A stretch of 64,000 nt of DNA. It comes from an uncultured bacterium. GTDB lineage: Bacteria; Bacteroidota; Bacteroidia; Bacteroidales; Bacteroidaceae. The notes under the pieces were generated by a model, which did not search any database, was not told the origin of the DNA, and saw nothing but the letters and a program-made list of their open reading frames with translations. How positions within the stretch are numbered: position 1 is the first letter of the stretch; each line of letters starts with the position of its first letter. The stretch covers positions 110,333 through 174,332 of the forward strand of contig CAJMSE010000003.1 in NCBI GenBank assembly GCA_905216025.1, read 5' to 3'. Positions 18,585 to 27,852 of the stretch are shown here, one piece after another. Made by a program: the position numbers and the translations under genes.

Positions 18585-20387
18585 ATGAAGCATAAGTTGA
18601 GAAGTGCCGTGTGCACGGAAGGCAGAAGGATGGCCGGGGCGAGAGCCCTCTGGGTGGCCACGGGTATGAAACGCGAGCAGTTCGGTAAGCCGATAATCGC
18701 CGTGGTCAACTCGTTCACGCAGTTCGTGCCGGGCCACACCCACCTGCACGAAATCGGGCAGATAGTGAAACAGGAGATAGAAGCCATGGGATGCTATGCG
18801 GCCGAGTTCAACACGATAGCCATCGACGACGGCATAGCCATGGGACACGACGGCATGCTCTACTCGCTGCCCTCGCGCGACATCATCGCCGACTCGGTGG
18901 AATATATGGTGAACGCCCACAAGGCGGATGCCATGATATGCATATCCAACTGCGACAAGGTGACTCCGGGAATGCTGATGGCCGCCATGCGGCTCAACAT
19001 CCCGACGGTGTTCTGCTCTGGAGGACCGATGGAGGCCGGCCGCTGGCGCGGCGAGAACGCCGACCTCATCACGGCGATGGTAAAGGGTGCCGACCCGTCG
19101 GTAAGCGACGATGAGATGGCCGAGATTGAGGGATGCGCCTGTCCGGGCTGCGGCAGCTGCTCGGGAATGTTCACGGCCAACTCGATGAACTCGCTGACAG
19201 AGGCCATCGGACTGAGCCTGCCGGGCAACGGAACGATTCTTGCAACGCACAAGAACCGCATACAGCTCTTCAAGGACGCCGCACGGCAGATCGTCAGGAA
19301 CGCCATGGCATACTATGAAGACGGAGACGAGAGCGTGCTGCCGCGCTCCATAGCCACGCGCGAGGCGTTCCTCAACGCCATGACGCTCGACATCGCCATG
19401 GGCGGAAGCACCAACACCGTGCTGCACCTGCTGGCCGTGGCGCAGGAGGCAGGAGCCGAGTTCACTATGAAGGACATCGACGCACTGAGCCGTCGCGTGC
19501 CCTGCCTGTGCAAGCTGGCGCCGAACACGCAGAAATACAGCGTGCAGGAGTGTGGACGCGCCGGCGGAATACTCGGCATCATGAACGAGCTGGCCAAGGG
19601 CGGACTCATCGACGGCAGAACCATGCGCGCCGACGGACTGACACTGGCCGAGGACATGGCGAAATATGACATCACGGGAAGCACGGTGGACGCCGAGGCC
19701 GACCGCATCTACCACAGCGCGCCGGGCGGACGCTTCTCCACGAAGATGGGCAGCCAGGACACGCGCTGGGACACGCTCGACACCGACCGCACGGCCGGAT
19801 GCATACGCGACCTGGAGCACGCCTACACCAAAGACGGCGGACTGGCGGTGCTCTTCGGCAACATAGCACAGGACGGATGCGTGGTGAAGACGGCAGGAGT
19901 GGACGAGAGCCTGTGGCGCTTCAGCGGTCCGGCACGCGTGTTCGACTCGCAGGAGGCCGCATGCGACGGCATCCTGGGCGGGAAGATAAAGAGCGGCGAC
20001 TGCGTGGTGATAACCCACGAGGGCCCGAAGGGAGGCCCGGGAATGCAGGAGATGCTCTACCCCACCTCGTACATCAAGAGCATGCACCTCGGCAAGGAGT
20101 GCGCCCTGATAACGGACGGACGCTTCTCGGGAGGCACCAGCGGACTGAGCATAGGCCACATATCGCCCGAGGCGGCCGCCGGAGGCAACATAGGAAAGAT
20201 TAAAGACGGAGACATCATAGAGATAGACATCCCCAACCGCGCCATCAACGTGCGGCTCAGCGACGACGAACTGGCCTCAAGGCCGCAGCAGCCGCTGACA
20301 CGAGACCGCACGGTGTCGAAGGCACTGAGGGCATACGCCAAGAGCGTGAGCTCGGCAGACAAGGGCGGAGTAAGGATTATTGAATAG
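18585..20387 (+). CDS. ilvD: Dihydroxy-acid dehydratase
   Basis: 600 residues from the ATG at 18585, chosen because the family begins with a (M)KxxLRS-x-TEGRRMAGARALW block; the ATG at 18549 would add 12 residues. It dehydrates 2,3-dihydroxy-isovalerate and -methylvalerate to 2-oxoacids, third common step of Val/Ile/Leu synthesis. Iron-sulfur ligands are visible as C123 in NCDKVTPGM and the cysteine cluster CACPGCGSCSG (184-192). GGPMEAGRW and GRFSGGTSGLSIGHISPEAA are also present. First gene of ilvD-ilvB-ilvN-thioesterase, with ilvC behind its own promoter. Confidence 0.97.
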   Translation: MKHKLRSAVCTEGRRMAGARALWVATGMKREQFGKPIIAVVNSFTQFVPGHTHLHEIGQIVKQEIEAMGCYAAEFNTIAIDDGIAMGHDGMLYSLPSRDIIADSVEYMVNAHKADAMICISNCDKVTPGMLMAAMRLNIPTVFCSGGPMEAGRWRGENADLITAMVKGADPSVSDDEMAEIEGCACPGCGSCSGMFTANSMNSLTEAIGLSLPGNGTILATHKNRIQLFKDAARQIVRNAMAYYEDGDESVLPRSIATREAFLNAMTLDIAMGGSTNTVLHLLAVAQEAGAEFTMKDIDALSRRVPCLCKLAPNTQKYSVQECGRAGGILGIMNELAKGGLIDGRTMRADGLTLAEDMAKYDITGSTVDAEADRIYHSAPGGRFSTKMGSQDTRWDTLDTDRTAGCIRDLEHAYTKDGGLAVLFGNIAQDGCVVKTAGVDESLWRFSGPARVFDSQEAACDGILGGKIKSGDCVVITHEGPKGGPGMQEMLYPTSYIKSMHLGKECALITDGRFSGGTSGLSIGHISPEAAAGGNIGKIKDGDIIEIDIPNRAINVRLSDDELASRPQQPLTRDRTVSKALRAYAKSVSSADKGGVRIIE

Positions 20388-20395
20388 ACAGACAA

Positions 20396-22111
20396 ATGGT
20401 AAAAGAGAAGATTTCAGGAGCGGAAGCACTGATGCGGGCACTGCAATGCGAGGGAGTGAAGACCATCTTCGGATATCCCGGAGGCTCGATAATGCCCGTA
20501 TACGATGCGCTGTACGACTATACGAGAGGAGAGAGAAAGGCATTCGACCACATACTCGTGCGCCACGAGCAGGCCGCCACGCATGCGGCGCAGGGCTATG
20601 CCCGCGTCAGCGGAGAGGTGGGCGTGTGCCTCGTGACGAGCGGTCCGGGAGCTACGAACACGCTGACCGGCGTGGCCGACGCCATGATGGACTCCACACC
20701 GATAGTGGTCATTGCCGGACAGGTGGGCGTGGGCGTGCTCGGCACGGACGCCTTCCAGGAGGTAGACCTCGTCGGCGTGTCGCAGCCGATATCGAAATGG
20801 AGCTATCAGATAAGGCGTGCCGAAGACATAGCATGGGCCGTGAGCAGGGCTTTCTACATCGCCCGCTCGGGAAGACCGGGCCCGGTGGTGCTCGACTTCG
20901 CGAAGAACGCGCAGATAGAGACAACGGAATGGCAGCCGGCACACGTGGACTACGTGCGCAGCTACCTGCCCAACCCCAAGCCTGACGCCGGCGCCATAGC
21001 CGAGGCGGCGGCACTGATAAACAGCGCCAAGCGCCCGCTGGCACTCGTGGGACAGGGCGTCGAACTGGGCAACGCCAACAAGGAGCTGACCGACTTCCTC
21101 GAAAAGGCCGACATACCGGCGGCACGCACGCTGCTCGGACTGTCGGCACTGCCCTCTGACCACCCGCTGAACGTGGGCATGCTCGGCATGCACGGCAACT
21201 TCGCACCGAACATAAAGGAGCAGGAGTGCGACGTGATGATTGCCATCGGCATGAGGTTCAGCGACCGCGTGACGGGTAATCCCGCCACATATGCGCGGCA
21301 GGCGAAGGTGATTCACCTCGACATCGACATATCGGAGATTGACAAGTGCATAAAGACGGACGTGGCCGTGGTGGGCGACTGCAAGGAGTCGCTGCCCGCA
21401 CTGACGGCACTCGTCTGCAAAGGAGACCACCGCGAGTGGCGCGAGAGCTTCGAACCGCTGCGCCGGCGCGAGGTGGAAAAGGTCATAACACCGGCCACGC
21501 ACCCGGCTGCCGGCCCGCTGCTGATGGGCGAGGTGGTCAACGCCGTGGCCGAGGCGACGAAGGGCGAGGCCATCCTCGTCACCGACGTGGGGCAGAACCA
21601 GCTGTTCGCCAGCCGCTACTTCAAGTATAACAGGAGGCGCTCGATAGTGACGAGCGGCGGCCTCGGCACGATGGGATTCGGCATCCCGGCGGCCATCGGA
21701 GCCACCTTCGGCGCTCCGGAGCGCACGGTGTGCATGTTCTCGGGCGACGGCGGATTCCAGATGAGCATACAGGAGCTGGGAACGATAATGGAACAGCAGG
21801 CCCCGGTGAAGATGGTGATGCTCAACAACAACTATCTGGGCAACGTGCGGCAATGGCAGGACATGTTCTTCGACAGGCGCCAGTCGTTCACGAGGATGAT
21901 GAACCCGGCCTACGGACAGATTGCCGCCGCATACGGCATCGGCTACGCGAAAGTGACGGACAGAGCCGCGCTCGCCGCAGAGGTGGAGAAGATGCTCGCC
22001 ACGGACGGCCCCTACCTGCTCGAATGCGCCATCAAGGAAGACGACAACGTGCTGCCGATGACGCCGCCGGGCAAGAACGTGGACGACATGATGCTGTCGG
22101 TGGAAGTCTGA
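20396..22111 (+). CDS. ilvB: Acetolactate synthase large subunit
   Basis: 571 residues, ThDP-dependent acetohydroxyacid synthase catalytic subunit, which condenses two pyruvates or pyruvate plus 2-oxobutanoate. The proton-relay Glu is E58 in RHEQAATHAAQGYAR; the ThDP-binding motif runs from GDG (450-452) to NNNYLGNVRQWQ. The N-terminal GYPGGSIMPVYDAL and the FAD-domain IGMRFSDRVTG are typical. It starts 8 bp after ilvD stops; ilvN follows after an 86-bp gap with simple-sequence repeats. Confidence 0.97.
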   Translation: MVKEKISGAEALMRALQCEGVKTIFGYPGGSIMPVYDALYDYTRGERKAFDHILVRHEQAATHAAQGYARVSGEVGVCLVTSGPGATNTLTGVADAMMDSTPIVVIAGQVGVGVLGTDAFQEVDLVGVSQPISKWSYQIRRAEDIAWAVSRAFYIARSGRPGPVVLDFAKNAQIETTEWQPAHVDYVRSYLPNPKPDAGAIAEAAALINSAKRPLALVGQGVELGNANKELTDFLEKADIPAARTLLGLSALPSDHPLNVGMLGMHGNFAPNIKEQECDVMIAIGMRFSDRVTGNPATYARQAKVIHLDIDISEIDKCIKTDVAVVGDCKESLPALTALVCKGDHREWRESFEPLRRREVEKVITPATHPAAGPLLMGEVVNAVAEATKGEAILVTDVGQNQLFASRYFKYNRRRSIVTSGGLGTMGFGIPAAIGATFGAPERTVCMFSGDGGFQMSIQELGTIMEQQAPVKMVMLNNNYLGNVRQWQDMFFDRRQSFTRMMNPAYGQIAAAYGIGYAKVTDRAALAAEVEKMLATDGPYLLECAIKEDDNVLPMTPPGKNVDDMMLSVEV

Positions 22112-22145
22112 GGAATTACGAATTTGGAGTTACGAATTACGAATC
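22112..22145. repeat. Simple-sequence insert between ilvB and ilvN
   Basis: Repeats of the word GAATTACGAATT (GGAATTACGAATTTGG, GTTACGAATTACGAATC) begin right after the ilvB stop codon. Within otherwise tightly packed operon genes this looks like an inserted repeat; no second arm is visible. Confidence 0.5.
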
Positions 22146-22197
22146 GGCGGTGCCGGAGACCACTGCGGCCCGCTATCCGACATTCAAACAATCAAAA

Positions 22198-22740
22198 ATG
22201 GAAGAGAAAAAACTGTATACACTGCTGGTATACTCGGAGAACATCGCCGGTATACTGAACCAGATAACGGCCGTCTTCACACGCAGGCAGGTGAACATAG
22301 AAAGCCTCAACGTGTCGGCCTCGAGCCTGAAGGGACTCCACAAATACACCATCACGGCGTGGAGCACGGAAGACCTGATAACGAAGATAACCAAGCAGAT
22401 AGAGAAGAAGATAGACGTGGTGAAGGCGATATACTGCACCGACGAGGAACTCTTCATCCGCGAGACGGGACTCTACAAGCTGGCGACGGACACGGTGCTC
22501 GGCAATCCCGAGATATCGAGGGCGATAAGGAAGCACGACGCCACGATAACGGAGGTCAACCCGACGTATGTAATCGTGGTGAAGAGCGGTCTGACGGAGG
22601 AGATTCTCAGCCTGTACGAGACGCTCAACGCCTTCGGCTGCGTGCTGCAGTATACGCGCTCGGGACGCATCGCCGTGACAAGGAGCATACAGGAAGAGGT
22701 GTGCGAGTATCTGAAATCGAGGGAAACGGAAGGCAGATAG
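22198..22740 (+). CDS. ilvN: Acetolactate synthase small (regulatory) subunit
   Basis: 180 residues from the ATG at 22198; the longer open frame upstream overlaps ilvB and is not coding. N-terminal ACT domain (LYTLLVYSENIAGILNQITAVFTRRQVNIESL) that binds valine for feedback inhibition, then a second ACT-like C-terminal domain (ITEVNPTYVIVVKSG, and ALQ-type YTRSGRIAVTR). It activates and regulates the IlvB subunit. The next gene starts at the base following the stop codon. Confidence 0.95.
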   Translation: MEEKKLYTLLVYSENIAGILNQITAVFTRRQVNIESLNVSASSLKGLHKYTITAWSTEDLITKITKQIEKKIDVVKAIYCTDEELFIRETGLYKLATDTVLGNPEISRAIRKHDATITEVNPTYVIVVKSGLTEEILSLYETLNAFGCVLQYTRSGRIAVTRSIQEEVCEYLKSRETEGR

Positions 22741-23511
22741 ATGGCGGATATGGAAAAGACAGGAAAGTATATGTTCATGGCGGAGCCGTTCCACTGCGAC
22801 TTCTCGCACCGGCTCTTCATGGGACACCTCGGCAACCACCTGCTGAACGCAGCCGACTTCCACTCCTACGACCGCGGTTTCGGCATGAACTACCTTAACC
22901 CCATCAACAAGACATGGGTGCTTTCGAGGCTCGCCGTGGAGATGGAGGAGATGCCGCTGCAATACACGCGGTTCAGCGTGGAGACGTGGGTGGAGAGCGC
23001 AATGAAGTATTTTACAAACCGAAACTTCAGGATTGCCGCCGAAGACGGCCGCACGCTCGGCTACGGGCGCAGCGTCTGGGCAATGATAGACACCGTCACA
23101 CGGCAGCCGCAGGATATCCTCGCAGTACGCGACGGAGAGATAACCGGATGGATAGAGGCGGATAAGGAATGCCCGATAGAAAAGAGTTCACGGGTCAAGA
23201 TGGGTGACGGCGCAGAGCACGTGCGCACCATCGACACCTATTATAATGACGTAGACGTGAACGGGCACATCAATTCGGTGAAGTATATAGAGCATGTCTT
23301 CGACCTGTTCGACCTCAGCTGGTACCGCGAATACCGCATAAAGAGGTTCGAGATAGCCTACGTGGCCGAGAGCCACGGCGGCGACAAGCTGGACTTCCAC
23401 CGCGAGAAGACCGGCGAGAACGAGTGGTGCATACGCATCGCAAAGCACCCGGAAGAAGGCGGCAAGACTATCGAAGTGTGCAGATGCAAGGTTATTTTCG
23501 TAAAAATCTGA
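22741..23511 (+). CDS. Acyl-ACP thioesterase (FatA/FatB-like)
   Basis: 256 residues forming two hot-dog domains: the N-terminal half with HLGNHLLNAADFHSYDRGFG and the C-terminal half starting near IDTYYNDVDVNGHINSVKYIEHVFD, where the Asn/His of VNGHINSVKY sit at the usual active-site position of acyl-ACP thioesterases. It would release fatty acids from acyl carrier protein. It abuts ilvN with no gap inside the ilv operon, an order I know from other Bacteroidales; the link may be branched-chain acyl metabolism, which is inference. Confidence 0.85.
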   Translation: MADMEKTGKYMFMAEPFHCDFSHRLFMGHLGNHLLNAADFHSYDRGFGMNYLNPINKTWVLSRLAVEMEEMPLQYTRFSVETWVESAMKYFTNRNFRIAAEDGRTLGYGRSVWAMIDTVTRQPQDILAVRDGEITGWIEADKECPIEKSSRVKMGDGAEHVRTIDTYYNDVDVNGHINSVKYIEHVFDLFDLSWYREYRIKRFEIAYVAESHGGDKLDFHREKTGENEWCIRIAKHPEEGGKTIEVCRCKVIFVKI

Positions 23512-23518
23512 AACTAAA

Positions 23519-23550
23519 TTTGGTGTTTACGCTTTAATTTTATACTTTTG
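23519..23550 (+). promoter_or_regulatory. Bacteroidetes-type promoter of ilvC
   Basis: TTTG at 23519-23522, a 20-bp spacer and TACTTTTG at 23543-23550. The leader before ilvC contains a small GCGGCC/GGCCGC hairpin without a U tract. Confidence 0.8.
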
Positions 23551-23629
23551 CAACTCATATAAGAACAAACGGATAATTATTAATAAGCGGCCGGCAGACA
23601 AGGCCGCACAACAACAAAACTTATATATT

Positions 23630-24679
23630 ATGGCAGAAATGAACTTTGGTGGCGTTATCGAGACAGTTGTCACCAACAAAGAATTTTCATTGGAGAAAGC
23701 ACGTGAAGTACTTAAGAACGAGACAATCGCCGTGATAGGATACGGTATTCAGGGCCCCGGACAGGCCTGCAACCTTCGCGACAACGGCTTCAACGTCATC
23801 GTGGGACAGCGCGCCGGAAAGACTTACGACAAGGCTGTGGCTGACGGATGGGTGCCGGGAGAGACCCTGTTCTCTATCGAGGAGGCAGCCCAGAAGGGTA
23901 CAATCATCTGCATGCTGCTTTCTGATGCCGGACAGATTCAGGCATGGCCTGCAATCAAACAGTATCTCACACCGGGCAAGACGCTCTACTACTCACACGG
24001 TTTTGCAATCAACTGGAGCGACCGCACGGGTGTAGTGCCTCCGTCAGACATCGACGTAATCCTCGTTGCGCCGAAGGGTTCGGGTACTTCACTGCGCACG
24101 ATGTTCCTCGAAGGACGCGGCCTCAACTGCTCATACGCTGTATATCAGGACGCTTCCGGCAAGGCCGAGGAGAAGACAATAGCATTCGGTATCGGCATCG
24201 GAGCCGGCTATCTGTTCAAGACGACATTCCAGCGCGAGGCCACCTCAGACCTCACTGGTGAGCGCGGCTCGCTGATGGGCGCCATCGAGGGACTGCTCGA
24301 GGCTCAGTATGAGGTGCTCCGCGAGAACGGACACTCTCCCTCGGAGGCCTTCAACGAGACCGTTGAGGAACTCACGCAGAGCCTCATGCCGCTCTTCGCA
24401 CAGAAAGGTATGGACTGGATGTATGCCAACTGCTCGACAACGGCACAGCGCGGAGCGCTCGACTGGGCACCGCGGTTCCGCGACGCCATCAAGCCGGTGA
24501 TGCAGTGGCTCTACTACTCGGTGAAGACGGGCAACGAAGCACAGATCTCCATCGACAGCAACTCAAAGGCAGACTACCGCGACGGCCTCAACAAGGAACT
24601 CGAGGCAATGCGCAACATGGAGATGTGGCGCGCCGCAGAGACCGTGCGCCAGCTCCGTCCGGAGAACAGCGCAGACTGA
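23630..24679 (+). CDS. ilvC: Ketol-acid reductoisomerase
   Basis: 349 residues, the Bacteroidetes-type short KARI. It isomerises and reduces acetolactate/acetohydroxybutyrate using NAD(P)H and Mg2+. Rossmann motif GYGIQGPG (residues 37-44); conserved KGSGTSLRTMF, then ITSDLTGERGSLMGAIEGL-type and FNETVEELTQSLMPLF blocks with the acidic metal ligands. Codon use is less GC-biased than in ilvD/ilvB, as in highly expressed genes. It has its own strong promoter and is followed by a terminator. Confidence 0.96.
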   Translation: MAEMNFGGVIETVVTNKEFSLEKAREVLKNETIAVIGYGIQGPGQACNLRDNGFNVIVGQRAGKTYDKAVADGWVPGETLFSIEEAAQKGTIICMLLSDAGQIQAWPAIKQYLTPGKTLYYSHGFAINWSDRTGVVPPSDIDVILVAPKGSGTSLRTMFLEGRGLNCSYAVYQDASGKAEEKTIAFGIGIGAGYLFKTTFQREATSDLTGERGSLMGAIEGLLEAQYEVLRENGHSPSEAFNETVEELTQSLMPLFAQKGMDWMYANCSTTAQRGALDWAPRFRDAIKPVMQWLYYSVKTGNEAQISIDSNSKADYRDGLNKELEAMRNMEMWRAAETVRQLRPENSAD

Positions 24680-24700
24680 AATTGAGACACATTAATATAT

Positions 24701-24749
24701 AAAGGGAAGCAGACCGGCCGGCAACGGTGCCCTGCTTCCCTTTTTCTTT
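24701..24749 (+). terminator. Rho-independent terminator after ilvC
   Basis: AAAGGGAAGCA pairs with TGCTTCCCTTT around a GC-rich loop, followed by TTTTTCTTT. Confidence 0.85.
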
Positions 24750-24804
24750 ATGCCGCGCGGGCAACTTCACAGCCCTTTTATTCGCTATTTACATATTTTA
24801 TTCG

Positions 24805-24812
24805 TACTTTTG
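24805..24812 (+). promoter_or_regulatory. Promoter -7 box of the HIT-GH2 unit
   Basis: TACTTTTG, 41 bp before the HIT gene start and after the ilvC terminator. Confidence 0.6.
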
Positions 24813-24852
24813 CGATAGTATTGAAACTAACCAAATAAAACAAAATTCAGAA

Positions 24853-25278
24853 ATGAAAAGTGATCCGAAAGAGTGTCTCTACTGTCAGAACAATGAGACA
24901 CTGCACAGCCTTATGATTGAGGTTGCAAAGCTGAGTGTATCCAGAGTGTTCATCTTCAAGGAGCAGACCTACCACGGCCGCTGCCTCGTGGCATACAAGG
25001 ACCACGTGGACGACCTGAACCTGCTGGGCGACGACGACCGCAACGCATTCATGGCAGACGTCGCACGGGTGACGAGAGCCATGCAGAAGGTGTTTAACCC
25101 CGACAAGATAAACTACGGAGCGTATGCCGACACGCTGGAGCACCTGCACTTCCACCTTATCCCCAAGTACGTCGGCGGCCCTGACTTCGGCGGCGTCTTC
25201 CAGATGAACCCGAAGGCCGTATACCTCACCGACGAGGAATATAAGGACATGGCGGACAAGCTCCGCGAAGCACTCTGA
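24853..25278 (+). CDS. HIT family nucleotide-binding protein
   Basis: 141 residues. The histidine triad HLHFHLI (H97, H99, H101) is preceded by the conserved N-terminal ECLYCQNNE and a VAYKDHVDDLNLL block. HIT proteins hydrolyse or transfer nucleoside monophosphates from dinucleotide or phosphoramidate substrates. The CLYC pair is where many family members hold a structural zinc site, but the full set of ligands is not certain here. The start at 24853 follows the promoter by 41 bp. The GH2 gene follows after 5 bp. Confidence 0.88.
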   Translation: MKSDPKECLYCQNNETLHSLMIEVAKLSVSRVFIFKEQTYHGRCLVAYKDHVDDLNLLGDDDRNAFMADVARVTRAMQKVFNPDKINYGAYADTLEHLHFHLIPKYVGGPDFGGVFQMNPKAVYLTDEEYKDMADKLREAL

Positions 25279-25283
25279 GGCCT

Positions 25284-27683
25284 ATGAGCAGCAGACTGAT
25301 CACACTGGGACTCGCACTCGCCGCCGCGGCCGCGGCCACAGCACAGCCGCGGCAGGAGATAAGGCTCAGCGAAGGATGGTTGTTCTCGCGCGACAAGGTG
25401 CAGTGGAGCGAGGTGAGAGTGCCCCACGACTGGGCCATCAGCGGTCCGTTCGACAAGAAATGGGACCTGCAGGTAGTGGCGATAGAGCAGAACGGCGAGA
25501 AAGAGAAGACCGAGAAATCGGGCCGCTCGGGCTCGCTGCCATGGATAGGCAAGGGCCACTACAAGACCACCGTGCGCATACCGAAGGGCTACAGCCACGC
25601 CGAACTGCTGTTCGACGGTGCCATGAGCGAGCCGAACGTGAAGGTGAACGGCAGGCAGGCAGGTTTCTGGGCATACGGATACAATGCCTTCAACGTGGAC
25701 ATCACCCCGTATCTTGACGGTGAGGAGAACCTCATCGAGGTTGACCTGAACAACGTCGAGGAGAGCAGCAGATGGTATCCGGGAGGAGGAATATACCGCC
25801 CGGTGACGCTCGTGCTGACCGGCGATGCGCGCATAGGCACCTTCGAGACCTTCGCCCGCACGGTGAAAGCCGACAAGAAAGAGGCCGAAGTGGCCGTTGA
25901 CACAAAGATAACGGGCACCGTCGGCAGTGAGAACACAGGCGTGAACATAGCCCTCTACAACCAAAGCGGCCTCATAGTGGCCGAAAGCCACTGCGAGACC
26001 ACCGCATCAGGAGAAATCCATACCGTGCTCGACGTGAAGAAGCCGAAGCTCTGGTCGCCGGAGAGTCCCTATCTATACAAGCTCGTCACCAAGCTCTACA
26101 AAGACCGCAAGGTGATAGACGAGCAGACGGTGAACGTGGGAATACGCACAGTGAGCGTATCTAAGGAAGGCGGATTCCAGCTCAACGGGGTGACACGCAA
26201 GATAAAGGGAGTGTGCCTGCACCACGACCTCGGTCCGCTCGGAGCAGCCATCAGCAAGGCGGCACTCATCAGGCAGATAGAGACGATGAAGGAAATGGGA
26301 TGCGACGCCATACGCACGGCCCACAACATGCCGTCGACGATGCAGATGGACATATGCGACTCGCTGGGCATGATGGTCATGGCGGAGAGCTTCGACATGT
26401 GGAAATATGCCAAATGCAAGAACGGCTATGCACGCTTCTTCGACGAATGGGCCGACAAGGATATCGAGAACCTCGTGCGCAACCACCGCAACCACCCGTC
26501 GATAGTGATGTGGAGCATCGGCAACGAGATTCCCGAGCAGGGCATGAGAGGCGGCAAGGACATGGCCAGGAGACTTCAGGACATCTGCCACCGTCTCGAC
26601 CCGACACGCCCCGTGACGCAGGGAATGGACCGCGTGGACAACGCGATGAAGACCGGATTCGCACAGGTGATGGACGTTCCCGGATTCAACTACCGGCTGC
26701 ACAAGTATGACAAAGGACTGAAGGAACTGCCGCAGGGCTTCCTCCTCGGCAGCGAGACGGCATCGACGGTGAGCAGCCGAGGCGTATACAAGTTCCCGGC
26801 GGAAATAGCAAGCAACAGGAAATATGCCGACGGACAGTGCAGCGGATACGACACGGAGCACTGCTCATGGAGCAACCTGCCCGACGACGACTGGCGCTGG
26901 CAGGACGACTACAAGCAGGTCATCGGCGAATTCGTATGGACGGGCTACGACTATCTCGGCGAACCCACTCCCTACGACGAGTACTGGCCGAGCCGCAGCA
27001 GCTATTTCGGCATCTGCGACCTTGCCGGACTGCCCAAAGACAGATACTACCTCTACCGCAGCAAGTGGAACAAAAAGGAGCACACAGTGCACCTGCTTCC
27101 CCACTGGACATGGCCGGGACGAGAGGGAAAGGTGACCCCCGTCTACTGCTACACCGACGGTGTGGAGGGCGAACTGTTCATCAACGGCAAGAGTCAGGGA
27201 CGCATCAGGAAGAACAGCGAGGGCCGTCTCGACCGCTACCGCCTGCGCTGGAACGACGTGAAGTATGAGCCGGGCGAGATAACAGTTGTGGCATACGGCG
27301 CCGACGGCAAGGAGATAGGACGCCAGACAAGGCACACGGCCGGCAAACCGGCACAGCTCAGACTGACAGCCGACCGCAACACACTGGCCGCCGACGGCGA
27401 CGACATGGCATTCATCACCGTCAGCCTGTGCGATGCCGACGGCAACATAGTTCCCAGAAGCAGCGACCAGCTGACCTTCGAGGTCACCGGAGACGGCACA
27501 TACCAGGCTGCATGCAACGGCGACGCCACATCGCTCGAACCGTTCACAGAGCCACGTATGAAACTCTTTGGCGGCCAACTGGTGGTTGTCGTACGCACGA
27601 CGAAGACAGCTGGAACAATGACGCTGAAGGTGACAGACAAGCAGCGCAAGCTGAACGCATTGCTGGACATTAAGACGATATAA
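25284..27683 (+). CDS. Secreted GH2 beta-galactosidase-like glycosidase
   Basis: 799 residues with signal peptide (MSSRLITLGLALAAAAAATAQ). N-terminal sugar-binding domain (WSEVRVPHDWAISGPF ... GHYKTTVRIP), Ig-like domain, TIM barrel with acid/base E415 in WSIGNEIPEQ and nucleophile E491 in LLGSETAST, a DUF4982-type domain (VYCYTDGVEGELFINGKSQG) and a C-terminal Ig/Big-like domain. This is the Bacteroidetes exo-glycosidase type, distinct from the LacZ type at 1056-4241. It follows the HIT gene by 5 bp, an unexpected pairing, so a shared transcript is likely. Confidence 0.9.
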   Translation: MSSRLITLGLALAAAAAATAQPRQEIRLSEGWLFSRDKVQWSEVRVPHDWAISGPFDKKWDLQVVAIEQNGEKEKTEKSGRSGSLPWIGKGHYKTTVRIPKGYSHAELLFDGAMSEPNVKVNGRQAGFWAYGYNAFNVDITPYLDGEENLIEVDLNNVEESSRWYPGGGIYRPVTLVLTGDARIGTFETFARTVKADKKEAEVAVDTKITGTVGSENTGVNIALYNQSGLIVAESHCETTASGEIHTVLDVKKPKLWSPESPYLYKLVTKLYKDRKVIDEQTVNVGIRTVSVSKEGGFQLNGVTRKIKGVCLHHDLGPLGAAISKAALIRQIETMKEMGCDAIRTAHNMPSTMQMDICDSLGMMVMAESFDMWKYAKCKNGYARFFDEWADKDIENLVRNHRNHPSIVMWSIGNEIPEQGMRGGKDMARRLQDICHRLDPTRPVTQGMDRVDNAMKTGFAQVMDVPGFNYRLHKYDKGLKELPQGFLLGSETASTVSSRGVYKFPAEIASNRKYADGQCSGYDTEHCSWSNLPDDDWRWQDDYKQVIGEFVWTGYDYLGEPTPYDEYWPSRSSYFGICDLAGLPKDRYYLYRSKWNKKEHTVHLLPHWTWPGREGKVTPVYCYTDGVEGELFINGKSQGRIRKNSEGRLDRYRLRWNDVKYEPGEITVVAYGADGKEIGRQTRHTAGKPAQLRLTADRNTLAADGDDMAFITVSLCDADGNIVPRSSDQLTFEVTGDGTYQAACNGDATSLEPFTEPRMKLFGGQLVVVVRTTKTAGTMTLKVTDKQRKLNALLDIKTI

Positions 27684-27761
27684 GCATACGGTTATATCAA
27701 CAATAAGCGTACGCATAGAAAAAGAAGCGTACGACATAGAAAAAAGAAACTTGCTGCATAT

Positions 27762-27802
27762 AAAAAACATCCCCGCGGAAAGATTCCGCGGGGATGTTTT
27801 TT
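27762..27802. terminator. Bidirectional terminator between GH2 and OmpA genes
   Basis: Perfect 12-bp stem ACATCCCCGCGG / CCGCGGGGATGT with a 7-nt loop, A6 on the left and T6 on the right, between convergent genes. Confidence 0.95.
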
Positions 27803-27852
27803 ATATGTCCATGCCTCAATGAGGCTCAGGTTACTTTGTCATTACGGTGAGA

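Noticed and set aside
18441..20159. 572-codon frame antisense to ilvD
   Set aside because: ilvD is complete with cluster cysteines; the antisense frame is a GC-bias shadow.
21730..22197. N-terminal extension of ilvN
   Set aside because: It overlaps ilvB out of frame and reads as low-complexity Arg/Gly; the ACT domain starts at the ATG at 22198.
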